DNA of 43,309 bases, from the NCBI RefSeq assembly GCF_000621325.1, contig NZ_JHYQ01000032.1, positions 1 to 43,309 of the forward strand, in the 5' to 3' direction. Origin of the DNA: Thiothrix lacustris DSM 21227 (lineage in GTDB: Bacteria; Pseudomonadota; Gammaproteobacteria; Thiotrichales; Thiotrichaceae). Positions 22,235 through 31,450 of the stretch are shown here, piece by piece. The translations under genes were made by a program, and so were the position numbers. Within the stretch, counting starts at the first letter, position 1, and the number at the start of each line of letters is the position of its first letter. Below the pieces are notes generated by a model. That model searched no databases and was not told the DNA's origin. It saw nothing but the letters and a program-made list of their open reading frames with translations.

Positions 22235-24259
22235 ATGTCAGAAGAAATAAATAATCCCGATGTTCAGGACGAAGAAGCTCTCGCTGTTGAAGACGGCATG
22301 TTGCTGGACTACCTCAGCAATGAGCCGCTCAAGGACACCCCCAAGGAGCAGGTTCGCCAGCGCCTAATCCGTGCTTTTTTTCACGAATACGGTATTGATG
22401 TCAACGACATGGCGCTGGATGTAGCCATCAAGGTCGATGGCAAGCGCAAGAAAATCGACATTGCCATTTTTGAGCATGGCAAGCAGCATGAGTTGGAAAA
22501 TATTCGCCGGATCGTGATGTGTGACAAGGAGCCGAAACAGGGCAGGAAGTCGACCATCAAGATGCGTGACCACGCTCAGGCCAAGAAAGATCTGGAACTC
22601 ATGCAGGACATTATGCGTGAAGAGGCGTTAAGCCAGTGCCGGTTTGGTTTGTGGACGAACGGGATTGAGTTCTTCTTTCTGGAGCGTGCAGAGACCCGCT
22701 TTGACGTTAATTTCAAGGCGGTCGGTGATTGGCCCATGGCTGATGAGACGCTGGGTAGCCGTGATGTGGCTTCCCATGCGCAGATGCGCCGTGCTGACCC
22801 GGAAATGTTGCAGATTGCCTTCCGCCGTTGCCACAACTTCATTCACGGCAATGAGGGGATGCCGAAGGATGCGGCATTCTGGCAGTTCCTGTATCTGATC
22901 TTTGCCAAGATGTACGACGAACGCCCCGGCAACAAACAGCGTGAATTCTGGGCTTCACCGACCGAACAGTTTGAGGTGAATGGGCGTAAGGCGATTCGGA
23001 CGCGGATTGAACCTCTGTTCAAAAAGGTCAAACAGCAGTACAGCACAATTTTTCGTGGCAATGAAGAAATCACCCTGTCAGATCGTGCGCTGGCCTTCAT
23101 GGTGTCGGAATTGGCGAAGTATGATTTTTCGCGCACCGATATGGATGCCAAGGGTGCAGCCTATCAGGAGATTGTGGGCAATAATCTGCGTGGCGACCGG
23201 GGACAATATTTTACCCCGCGTGGTGCGATTCGTTTAATGGTGGAGATGATTGACCCACAAATTGGCGAGAAAGTGCTGGATCCTTCCTGTGGCACGGGCG
23301 GCTTTCTGGTGGAAACCCTCAGCCATATCAATAAGGATTTGCGTGAAAAGGAAAACATTGCCTTACGCAATGAGACCACTGCGCAATTTCTATCTGTCCG
23401 TGAGCGTTTGGCGGATTATGCGCAAACACGCTTGTTTGGTGCTGATTTCGACCCGTTCCTGTGCCGTGCTTCGCAGATGAATGTGGTGATGGCAAGTAAT
23501 GCAGCGGCGAATATTTTTCACATGAACTCGCTGGAGTTTCCACACGGGCATCTGGATGGTGTTAAGGGTGCTGATGCACATATCAAACTGGGAACAGTGG
23601 ATGTGATCCTCACCAACCCGCCGTTTGGTTCAGATATTCCCATCACCGACCCGCAAATCCTCAATCAGTATGAATTGGCGAGGCACTGGGAGCGTACTAC
23701 TACGGGCTTTCGTGACAGAGGCACACGCAAGGATGCAGTTTCACCGGAAATTCTGTTCATTGAGCGCACCATCAAATGGCTGAAGCCGGGTGGGCGCATG
23801 GGCATTGTTTTGCCCGATGGTATTTTGGGTAATCCCGGTGATGAATACATCCGCTGGTGGATCATGCGTCATTGCTGGGTGTTGGCTTCGGTTGATTTGC
23901 CAGTTGAATCCTTTATTGTCGAAGCCAATGTCAACATCCTCACCAGCCTGCTGTTCCTGAAAAAGAAAACCCAGACTGAAATTGATGCCGCTGACCTGAA
24001 TGGTGAACCGGAGTATTCCGTATTCATGGCAGTGGCGGAAAAGGTTGGCTTTGACCGACGTGGCAATACGCTCTACAAGCGTCGCCCCGACGGTGAAGAA
24101 ATTATTGAGGAAGTGGAAGAAGTCGAACGTATCCGCATTGGTGGTGAGAATGTGGAGCGTACCCTACGGAGGCGGAAAAAGATTCTGGATGATGATTTGC
24201 CACAGATTGCCAAAGCATTCAAGGTGTTTCGTGAGAAACATACGGAGCCGGGGGCATGA
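22235..24259 (+). CDS. Type I-like DNA adenine methyltransferase (HsdM-like)
   Basis: This 674-residue protein is an N6-adenine methyltransferase of the HsdM type. The N-terminal part (about 20-160) resembles a type I N-terminal region with an EKQVRQR-like start (KEQVRQRLIRAFFHEYG). The catalytic domain has the SAM-binding motif VLDPSCGTGGF (residues 347-357) and the active-site NPPF (461-464). The C-terminal part is charged (IIEEVEEVERIRIGGE). It is longer than a typical HsdM (about 500), because of a longer N-terminal region. It overlaps hsdS by 4 bp and is first in a five-gene operon. It probably methylates host DNA to mark self. Confidence 0.92.
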   Translation: MSEEINNPDVQDEEALAVEDGMLLDYLSNEPLKDTPKEQVRQRLIRAFFHEYGIDVNDMALDVAIKVDGKRKKIDIAIFEHGKQHELENIRRIVMCDKEPKQGRKSTIKMRDHAQAKKDLELMQDIMREEALSQCRFGLWTNGIEFFFLERAETRFDVNFKAVGDWPMADETLGSRDVASHAQMRRADPEMLQIAFRRCHNFIHGNEGMPKDAAFWQFLYLIFAKMYDERPGNKQREFWASPTEQFEVNGRKAIRTRIEPLFKKVKQQYSTIFRGNEEITLSDRALAFMVSELAKYDFSRTDMDAKGAAYQEIVGNNLRGDRGQYFTPRGAIRLMVEMIDPQIGEKVLDPSCGTGGFLVETLSHINKDLREKENIALRNETTAQFLSVRERLADYAQTRLFGADFDPFLCRASQMNVVMASNAAANIFHMNSLEFPHGHLDGVKGADAHIKLGTVDVILTNPPFGSDIPITDPQILNQYELARHWERTTTGFRDRGTRKDAVSPEILFIERTIKWLKPGGRMGIVLPDGILGNPGDEYIRWWIMRHCWVLASVDLPVESFIVEANVNILTSLLFLKKKTQTEIDAADLNGEPEYSVFMAVAEKVGFDRRGNTLYKRRPDGEEIIEEVEEVERIRIGGENVERTLRRRKKILDDDLPQIAKAFKVFREKHTEPGA

Positions 24260-25659
24260 AAACCAAAGCCATCCCCAGCCAATGGCTGATCAAGAATGGG
24301 CATCGCATGGATTGCAACCCCTACATGGGTGGTGCTGTCGAAGCACGCGCAATCCTCGAAAAACTCGCCTGCCAAAAACAACCGCTCGCCGACTTAACTA
24401 CCGGAATTTACCACGCTGGACGTGAAGGTCGGAAATGGGTTGAGACAGAAGAATTCGGCGTGCCGTTTCTGGGTAGTACTGATATTCTGAAATCAGACCT
24501 CTCACATTTACCTTTTATTTCCAAGCAGCAGGTGGCGAATAATCCCGCCTTTACTATTCATAAAGGCTGGACGCTGATTACTCGTTCAGGAACTATCGGA
24601 CGGATGGCTTATGCACGACCTGATATGGATGGCATGGCTTGTTCTGAACACGTGATGCGGGTTGTGCCTAATACCAATGAAATTCCTTCCGGTTATCTCT
24701 ATGCCTACCTGAACAGCAAATTTGGCGTGCCGATTGTGGTTTCGGGTACTTACGGTTCCATCATCCAGTCGATAGAACCGCAGCATATCGCTGCCCTCCC
24801 TGTCCCCCGGCTTGGAGATACGATTGAAGGAGCAATTCACCGCTTGGTGGAAGAAGCAGCAGAACTTTGGGGGGATTATCAAGTAAAACTAAATCAAGCT
24901 ACCAGCATCCTCTTCAGATCAGCAGGTTTACAAGACATTCAAGCTGAAAATTGGCACGCTCAAGGAGCGGATTTGGGTTTTACCACAAAATTGACAAGCC
25001 AAAGAAGCCTTCGTGCATTGAATTTTAACAGCCGCTATTTGGGGTTTGTTGATAAAATAAAGTTAACTAGACATAGAACTTTAGGTGACATTTGCTCTAC
25101 TGGACTATTGTCTAGAGGCGGGCGATTTAAACGGGTCGATGCAGATTCAGAACATGGAATATTATTGCTTGGACAAAAACAAGCATTCTGGTCTTTTCCA
25201 ATAGGACGATGGATTGCGCCTCAATATGCAAAAGATGAAATCGAAGTATCTGATGAAACTATTCTAATAGCCTCACAAGGAACTTTGGGGGAGAAAGAGG
25301 TATTTTGTCGCCCCATTCTAGCAACAGGTGATTGGTTGACATATGGATTCTCTGAGCATTTTCTACGGGTTGCTCCAAGTGATCCAAATATCTCTGGTGC
25401 TTATTTGTTTGCCTTTTTGAGATCTGAAATGGTGTTCAGATGTTTACGCTCAATGAGTGTAGGGAGTAAACAACAAGATATTCATACCGGGCTGCTTAGT
25501 GAGTTTCCTGTGCCAATTATTTCTGATACCCAAAAAGATAAGGTTGAAGATTTAGTCCGGGACGCTTATGTCGCCAAAGATTTAGCAAGCAGAAACGAAT
25601 TGAAAGCTATTGGTTTAGTGGAGCAGGCGATTGAGCAGGCGGCGCAAGTGAAGCATTAA
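24256..25659 (+). CDS. Type I-like specificity subunit (HsdS-like)
   Basis: This 467-residue protein has two target-recognition domains, each followed by a helical spacer. The first ends near residue 210 and includes GYLYAYLNSKFGVPIVVSGTYGSIIQSIEPQHIAALPVP. The second ends near 465 and includes GAYLFAFLRSEMVFRCLRSMSVGSKQQDIHTG. It should guide the methyltransferase to a split recognition sequence. The 5' half has the base composition of the neighbouring genes, but 24880-25600 is clearly more AT-rich, as expected when a recognition domain has been exchanged by recombination. No HsdR follows, which is unusual for a type I system. Confidence 0.88.
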   Translation: MKTKAIPSQWLIKNGHRMDCNPYMGGAVEARAILEKLACQKQPLADLTTGIYHAGREGRKWVETEEFGVPFLGSTDILKSDLSHLPFISKQQVANNPAFTIHKGWTLITRSGTIGRMAYARPDMDGMACSEHVMRVVPNTNEIPSGYLYAYLNSKFGVPIVVSGTYGSIIQSIEPQHIAALPVPRLGDTIEGAIHRLVEEAAELWGDYQVKLNQATSILFRSAGLQDIQAENWHAQGADLGFTTKLTSQRSLRALNFNSRYLGFVDKIKLTRHRTLGDICSTGLLSRGGRFKRVDADSEHGILLLGQKQAFWSFPIGRWIAPQYAKDEIEVSDETILIASQGTLGEKEVFCRPILATGDWLTYGFSEHFLRVAPSDPNISGAYLFAFLRSEMVFRCLRSMSVGSKQQDIHTGLLSEFPVPIISDTQKDKVEDLVRDAYVAKDLASRNELKAIGLVEQAIEQAAQVKH

Positions 25660-25718
25660 GGGCGGAGCCAGCCGTCGGGGTTGGCGCACAGGATTCAGGG
25701 GCAATAGGAGGACAACGC

Positions 25719-28700
25719 ATGGCTCAGGTCATCGCCATCGGGCAACCCGCCAACGAGGAAGAACGCAAAGCCATCGCTTGGCTACGCAACCACCTGCCCG
25801 ACGATTATTACGTCGTGCATAACTTCGAGGTCGAGCAATTCGGCGAACCCTTCGAGGTGGACGTGTGCATCATCACCCCGCACGCCCTGTATGTGGTCGA
25901 TGTCAAAGGCGTACATGGGCGCGTCGATGTCAACGGTAACGACTGGCAGCCCGCCAACCGCGCACCCTACAAATCCCCCCTGCCCAAACTGCGCGGCAAC
26001 GCCAAAGCCCTCTCTGGTCAGATTACCCGCCAGAACCCCCGCAACCATGACCTGAAAAATATCTACGTCGATGCTGCTGTGCTGCTCTCGGTCGAAGACT
26101 GCGACTTCCACGACCCTGATAACCGCGAACGCGGGCAAGTGATCCATCTCAAAGACAGTACCCGCTTTTTCACCGATGCCAGCCGCATCCCGCAGCGTTT
26201 CACCACCAATGTACTGCGTTATTACAAAATCATTTCCGAAGCACTGGGTGAGTCGGTCAAAAAACCGCAACACGGCTTGCGCCTCGGTAACTGGGAAATG
26301 GCGGAAACCCTGCAAGTCAAGGAAAGCTTCAAGGAATACCGGGGCTTCAACCCGGCACTGGGGCTAAAGGCCGGAACCGTGCGGGTACGCGCCTATCAAG
26401 CTGACCCCTATCAAGCACAAGAACAACGCGAAAAACAGGTTCGCCTGTTACAAAACGCCTACCGCGCCCTGTACAAACTGCCTGCCCACAGCGCCATCGT
26501 CAACGCCAAGGATTTCTTCACCACCGAAACGGCGGATCAATTCATCCTGATCACTGAAGACATCCCCAGCGAAACGCTGGCAAACCACATCCATGACCCC
26601 AAACTTGCACTGACACTGGATCAGAAAAAACGGGTAGTACGCGACATCCTCGGTGCACTCGCCCATTGCCACCAACATGAAGTGGTACACCGCAACCTCA
26701 ACCCACAAAACATCCTGATGGGGCTGGATGGGCAACCACGCCTGACCGATTTCGATTACGCCAAAATTGGCAAAGAACAAACCACCACCATTGCCGACCA
26801 AATCCAGCAACGTCTCGAAAGCCGTTACAAAGCCCCGGAATTATGGGCAGATGACAACGCTGCCAGCCCGACCTCGGATGTGTACAGTTTTGCACTGGTC
26901 ATTTATGAGCTGTTTACGGGGCAGGAAGCGTTTGTCAGTGCCACCCAAGCCATTGAACGCTCCGGTCAGTTTGCCAAGCCGGTCAGCCAGTTCAATAGCC
27001 AGTTGCCCGCCGGGTTCGATACCTGGCTGGATCAACTCAAACTGACGGATGTGTTGCAACGCCTCAGTGCCAATGCGGCACGTGTCGCCTTTGATGCCTT
27101 GTGGCAACCGCAGCAGGCTGCCGTAGCCATGGTGAAAGCACCCAAGGTTGACGTGCGACCACCTGACATCAATTACCAGCGTCTGCCCAGCGGTTTCCTG
27201 CTGGCGGGCAAGTTCATGGTGCAAAAGCCCTTGGGCAAGCCGGGCGGGTTTGGCATTGTTTATAAGGCCATCGACACATTGGGGGATGTTCCCCGCGCCA
27301 TCAAACTGATCTTGCAGGATCGTGAGTCGGTACTGGAGCGGCTCAAACAGGAATACCGCACCCTGTTGAAACTGCCCGAACACCCCTATGTGGTGCGGGT
27401 GTTTGATGCCAGCGTGCTGCCCAATGATGGCCCGCCTTATATCGTTTTCGAGTATCTGGAAGGGCACGATGTCAGCGAACTGATGCAAGCCAACTCCCTG
27501 ACGCTGCATGAAGTCTGGCAAATGGGTAAGCAGGTGGCGGAAGGCTTGGAGCACCTGCATGAGAACAATGTCTACCACTGCGACATTAAGCCGCAAAACC
27601 TGATCTGGCAAAACGGCAAGGTCAAGATCATCGACTTCAATGTCTCGGTGGAGGCGCAAGACCTGTCACATGGCGGCGGTTCACAAAAATACCTGCCCCC
27701 CGATCTGGATGTGATCAACCCGCCACAGACCACTGATTTGATCGACCGTGATCTGTATGCGCTAGGTATTACCCTCTACCGAGCGATTACCGGCGAATAC
27801 CCATGGGCAAATGCGCAAGTGCCGCCGCCTAATCAGACTGCCCGCAATCCGAATGAATTTGCCTGCTGTGTGGATTTGCATGACAGCGTGAGCGCAGTCT
27901 TGCTGAAGTTGATTGCACCGAAACGGGCAGACCGCTTTGCAAGTGCCGATATGCTGCTGGCGGCACTCAACAAGATTAGCCAGTTGCGCAAACCCTTGCC
28001 CAAGGCTGATGAAAGCACCTCGCAATTCCACCTGCCGCCGTTGGCAGATGGCAGTTTGCCAGGTCAGTCAGCTTTCCATGATTATCTGCTGACCCTGTAC
28101 AGCCAGAGCCGTCATTCCAATAGTGGTACTCGTGGGCTGGATGATTATGCCCGCCTGATTTACGTCGATACCCGTCTGGATACCCAACTGATGCCGACCG
28201 TATTGGCGGGAGCCTTGCGGCTGGTGATCATTACCGGCAATGCAGGCGACGGTAAAACAGCGTTCCTGCAACAACTGGAGGCGGAAGTACAAAGCCGGGG
28301 TGTCAAAGTCCGCCTGAATCCCGAAGGTAACGGTTGTCACTTTGAGCTGGATGGGCAGCGGTTTGTCAGCAATTACGATGGCAGTCAGGATGAAGGCGGC
28401 AAAACCAATGAACAGGTGTTACTGGATTTCCTGCAACCCTATACCGGGGTGGATGCCAGCCAATGGCCGCAACACGAAACCCGCCTGATTGCCATCAATG
28501 AAGGGCGTTTGGTGGACTTCCTGTCAGCACATCGGGCTGACTTCGCTTGTTTGCAGCAAGTGATTGAACAAGGGCTACAGCAGGGAAAGGTACAGTTGCA
28601 GGTAGCGGTGGTTAACCTGAATCTGCGCAATGTGCTGACAGGTGAGGCAGGCGAATCCATTTTTGAGCGTTTGTTACTGCGCATGGTCGACCATAAGGTG

Positions 28701-29828
28701 TGGCAAGGTTGTGACCATTGCGGGATTCGCGACAAATGTTACGTGCGCTTTAATGTCGCCACTTTTCAGGATCAACAGGTGGGTAACAAGGTCGTTCAAC
28801 GCCTAAAGCACCTGTATGAACTGGCGCATCTGCGTAACCAACTACATATCACCCTGCGTGACCTGCGCTCTGCACTCGCCTACATGTTAGTGGGTGAATA
28901 CAGTTGTGCGGAGATTCGTGATCTCTACCAGCGTGGTGATACCGGCAAAATCCTGCAAGGCTATTACTTCAATGCCTGGCGCGGCAAGGATGACAATCAG
29001 GATCGTCTGTTGCACCTGCTACAGGATGTGGATGTGGCGTTTGGCAGTAGTGCCAGACTGGATAGGGGTCTGGATTTTCTCGGTATCCGTGCAGTTGACT
29101 GGTTGTCGTTTGAAAACCGTGGAACCTATGACGAGGAGTTGCTGAATCGGCGGCACACCGCCCTGCCCAGCGATACACGTCTGAGCAACCGTGCGGAACG
29201 TTACCGTGAGCATCAGCATTTTGTCGGAATGCTGCGCCGTAAAGCGTGGTTTGAAGCGCGTGGTGAGGAACAGCGGCAGGATTTGTCGGTTTATCGTTCG
29301 GCAAAAGACTTACTCAGCCTGTTGCGTGGTACGACTGATCTGGATCAGGCCAAACAGCGCATGATTCATGCCATGAACCGGGGTGAGGGTTTATACGACC
29401 CGGATCGTTTTCAGGGTCAGTTGGCTATGCAGGTGAGGCGTGTTGACAAGGGAACCATCCGTAGTTTCCGTCTGTTTCCCGCTGATGTGTTCAGTATGAA
29501 AGTGCTGGATGCAGCGATGCAGGCCACTTACGTCGAACATGAACCCTCCAGCCTAGTACTCGAATATACAGGGCATGGTGGGATGCAGGCGACCCTCTCG
29601 CTCGATCTGGATTTGTTCGAGATGTTGCAGCGTTTGTATGAGGGCTATGTGCCGGGCGTGGAAGAATTACAGGGTTACTACCTGAGCTTGACCGTATTCA
29701 AACATGTACTCGCTTCTGCACCTTATCAGGAAGTGCTGTTGACCACCGATGGGCGACGCTATCAGAAAATCAGCCGCAGTGAGGCTGGCAGTTTGTCGCT
29801 GGCTACGTCGGAAGAGGTGTCTGTATGA
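25719..29828 (+). CDS. NERD / pseudokinase / kinase / P-loop NTPase fusion protein
   Basis: This 1369-residue protein has four parts. (1) A NERD nuclease-like domain at about 10-120 with D48 in EVDVC and D61/K63 in VVDVKG, the PD-(D/E)xK-type residues. (2) A kinase-like domain at about 240-460 with HRN (324-326) instead of HRD and DFD (344-346) instead of DFG, without a clear glycine loop: a probable pseudokinase. (3) A second kinase at about 495-755 with a glycine loop GKPGGFG, K529, HCDIKPQN with D622, and DFN with D639: probably active. (4) A P-loop domain with Walker A GNAGDGKT (840-847), an AINEG motif (925-929) and a cysteine cluster C998/C1001/C1007. AGGAGG lies before the ATG. PglW of BREX type 2 is also a NERD-kinase; the last part recalls DptF. 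Confidence 0.88.
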   Translation: MAQVIAIGQPANEEERKAIAWLRNHLPDDYYVVHNFEVEQFGEPFEVDVCIITPHALYVVDVKGVHGRVDVNGNDWQPANRAPYKSPLPKLRGNAKALSGQITRQNPRNHDLKNIYVDAAVLLSVEDCDFHDPDNRERGQVIHLKDSTRFFTDASRIPQRFTTNVLRYYKIISEALGESVKKPQHGLRLGNWEMAETLQVKESFKEYRGFNPALGLKAGTVRVRAYQADPYQAQEQREKQVRLLQNAYRALYKLPAHSAIVNAKDFFTTETADQFILITEDIPSETLANHIHDPKLALTLDQKKRVVRDILGALAHCHQHEVVHRNLNPQNILMGLDGQPRLTDFDYAKIGKEQTTTIADQIQQRLESRYKAPELWADDNAASPTSDVYSFALVIYELFTGQEAFVSATQAIERSGQFAKPVSQFNSQLPAGFDTWLDQLKLTDVLQRLSANAARVAFDALWQPQQAAVAMVKAPKVDVRPPDINYQRLPSGFLLAGKFMVQKPLGKPGGFGIVYKAIDTLGDVPRAIKLILQDRESVLERLKQEYRTLLKLPEHPYVVRVFDASVLPNDGPPYIVFEYLEGHDVSELMQANSLTLHEVWQMGKQVAEGLEHLHENNVYHCDIKPQNLIWQNGKVKIIDFNVSVEAQDLSHGGGSQKYLPPDLDVINPPQTTDLIDRDLYALGITLYRAITGEYPWANAQVPPPNQTARNPNEFACCVDLHDSVSAVLLKLIAPKRADRFASADMLLAALNKISQLRKPLPKADESTSQFHLPPLADGSLPGQSAFHDYLLTLYSQSRHSNSGTRGLDDYARLIYVDTRLDTQLMPTVLAGALRLVIITGNAGDGKTAFLQQLEAEVQSRGVKVRLNPEGNGCHFELDGQRFVSNYDGSQDEGGKTNEQVLLDFLQPYTGVDASQWPQHETRLIAINEGRLVDFLSAHRADFACLQQVIEQGLQQGKVQLQVAVVNLNLRNVLTGEAGESIFERLLLRMVDHKVWQGCDHCGIRDKCYVRFNVATFQDQQVGNKVVQRLKHLYELAHLRNQLHITLRDLRSALAYMLVGEYSCAEIRDLYQRGDTGKILQGYYFNAWRGKDDNQDRLLHLLQDVDVAFGSSARLDRGLDFLGIRAVDWLSFENRGTYDEELLNRRHTALPSDTRLSNRAERYREHQHFVGMLRRKAWFEARGEEQRQDLSVYRSAKDLLSLLRGTTDLDQAKQRMIHAMNRGEGLYDPDRFQGQLAMQVRRVDKGTIRSFRLFPADVFSMKVLDAAMQATYVEHEPSSLVLEYTGHGGMQATLSLDLDLFEMLQRLYEGYVPGVEELQGYYLSLTVFKHVLASAPYQEVLLTTDGRRYQKISRSEAGSLSLATSEEVSV

Positions 29829-31450
29829 AATTAAGCGCCAAAGATAAAGCTTTCCGCACCAACAAGGTTAGCTACATGGATTTCAAGCTGATTGAAATGG
29901 ATCGGGTGCTGACTAATCTGTTTGCCCGCCTGAAGCACAGTGGTGCGGGCAGCCGTCTGAAGGCCAAGCCCATGGCGGTTGAGATGTATGTTGAGGAATT
30001 TACTGACCCCAAAAATCAGCAACAATTCCAGCATTTTGCCCAGCATCAGGATACGGTGAAGCGTTGGGTGGAAACGCATCTGGTCGATATGGTCAATCGG
30101 GGCAAGGCGAATGAGGTGGTGGCCTCCCCACGCCCTTTGCATGGCAATACCTACCTTTTCCGTAACCCCAAGCATTGCCGTGACTATGGTGTCTCCCAAC
30201 AGATTTATGAACTGCTTTATTACGCTGACAAAGGCCATTCAGCCATCGAACAACTAAAACAGTTCTTTTTTGCTGGGGTAGATCCTAATACCGGTAAGTA
30301 TGATGGTCAGATTGAGGTCGATGTTGAGACGCAAGCACTATTACGCTTATCCGACCAAGTGTCTTCGGATGCCGCAGAAACAGGCGACTTACAAGACCGG
30401 GTTGAGCCGTTGTGTCTGGCTGCTGCCAATATACTGGCCGACGACATTATTCGTTTACTGGTTTACAAGCATTACATCCCCCGCACGGTGATGGTGGATT
30501 ACATCAAAACCCTGTTGGCGTTTCATCTGGCACTTTACCAGCTTCGGATCATCAAATTGCTGCCTGCTTTGGTGAAAAGCAAGGGGCATCAGGCAGATGA
30601 TGAAGCCAAGTGCCGAATCGGTCTGTTTGTTGATGTCACTCAGGGGCAAAATGCCATGACCGGGCAGTTAGCTGAAGCCAGCGCACGTCTGCATTTCCGT
30701 CGTTTGCCTGAATTCATCAAGTCATATTTTGCGGTAAAGAAGCTGGAAGAGTTCGCCGAATACTTATCTAAAAAGGGCAGGCTTTCCGGTTCACTGTCAG
30801 TCAAAAAAATGCCAGTGACAGCATTGCTGCGCCTGCTGGAGTCACCCTTGCAGCAGGAGCGGCAATTGTTTTTCGGTCAACGCAATAGTGCCTTGCTGGA
30901 TGGTTCTGTCTCGGCAGCGAAAGATCAGGAGAGTATTCCCCCGGAAATCCAGGCGCTTGCCAGCCTGGGTCTGGACGAGTTTTCCACCTATAACGAAATT
31001 CTGTTGTATGTACAGGGGAACACCATCCGTTCGGGAGCCGTCAAGAATCTGGATAGCTTGATGCTGAAAAACAAACCGGGTGCCTTGTTAACTCAACCAC
31101 AAGGCACTCAAGCACCCCGCCGCTTCGTGCTGGATAGCCGTTTGTTGGAAGTCCTGTTGCAATTGGCGGTATTGCAGCCCGGCGGTGTACAAGGTTTTCA
31201 TACGACACAATTACGCATTGATGAGTTGCTTGATTGGCTGCAAGCACGTTACGGCTTACATATTGATCGCTTGCCAGAAGATGATGACATCGCGGATGAA
31301 ACCATCAATACCCGCAAGGCGTTGCGGGACAATACTTTGGGCTTTAAAAAGCGCTTGCGGGAAATCGGTTTTTACCATGATTTATCGGATGCCTACATTA
31401 CGCAAACGGTTTCACCACGCTATGTCATTGAGGAGGCAGTGGGCGCATGA
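29825..31450 (+). CDS. Uncharacterised 541-residue protein of the defence operon
   Basis: I do not recognise the family. The protein is soluble, mostly helical and basic at its N-terminus (KLSAKDKAFRTNKVSYMDF). It has a helical central part (residues 190-260, with LLVYKHYIPRTVMVDYIKTLLAFHLALYQLR) and a C-terminal part resembling a winged helix (VQGFHTTQLRIDELLDWLQARYGLHIDRLP, then KKRLREIGFYHDLSDAYI). It overlaps the kinase gene and the ATPase gene by 4 bp on each side, so all three are translationally coupled and probably made in fixed ratio. By position it corresponds to DptG between DptF and DptH; this is a comparison of order, not of sequence. Confidence 0.8.
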   Translation: MKLSAKDKAFRTNKVSYMDFKLIEMDRVLTNLFARLKHSGAGSRLKAKPMAVEMYVEEFTDPKNQQQFQHFAQHQDTVKRWVETHLVDMVNRGKANEVVASPRPLHGNTYLFRNPKHCRDYGVSQQIYELLYYADKGHSAIEQLKQFFFAGVDPNTGKYDGQIEVDVETQALLRLSDQVSSDAAETGDLQDRVEPLCLAAANILADDIIRLLVYKHYIPRTVMVDYIKTLLAFHLALYQLRIIKLLPALVKSKGHQADDEAKCRIGLFVDVTQGQNAMTGQLAEASARLHFRRLPEFIKSYFAVKKLEEFAEYLSKKGRLSGSLSVKKMPVTALLRLLESPLQQERQLFFGQRNSALLDGSVSAAKDQESIPPEIQALASLGLDEFSTYNEILLYVQGNTIRSGAVKNLDSLMLKNKPGALLTQPQGTQAPRRFVLDSRLLEVLLQLAVLQPGGVQGFHTTQLRIDELLDWLQARYGLHIDRLPEDDDIADETINTRKALRDNTLGFKKRLREIGFYHDLSDAYITQTVSPRYVIEEAVGA

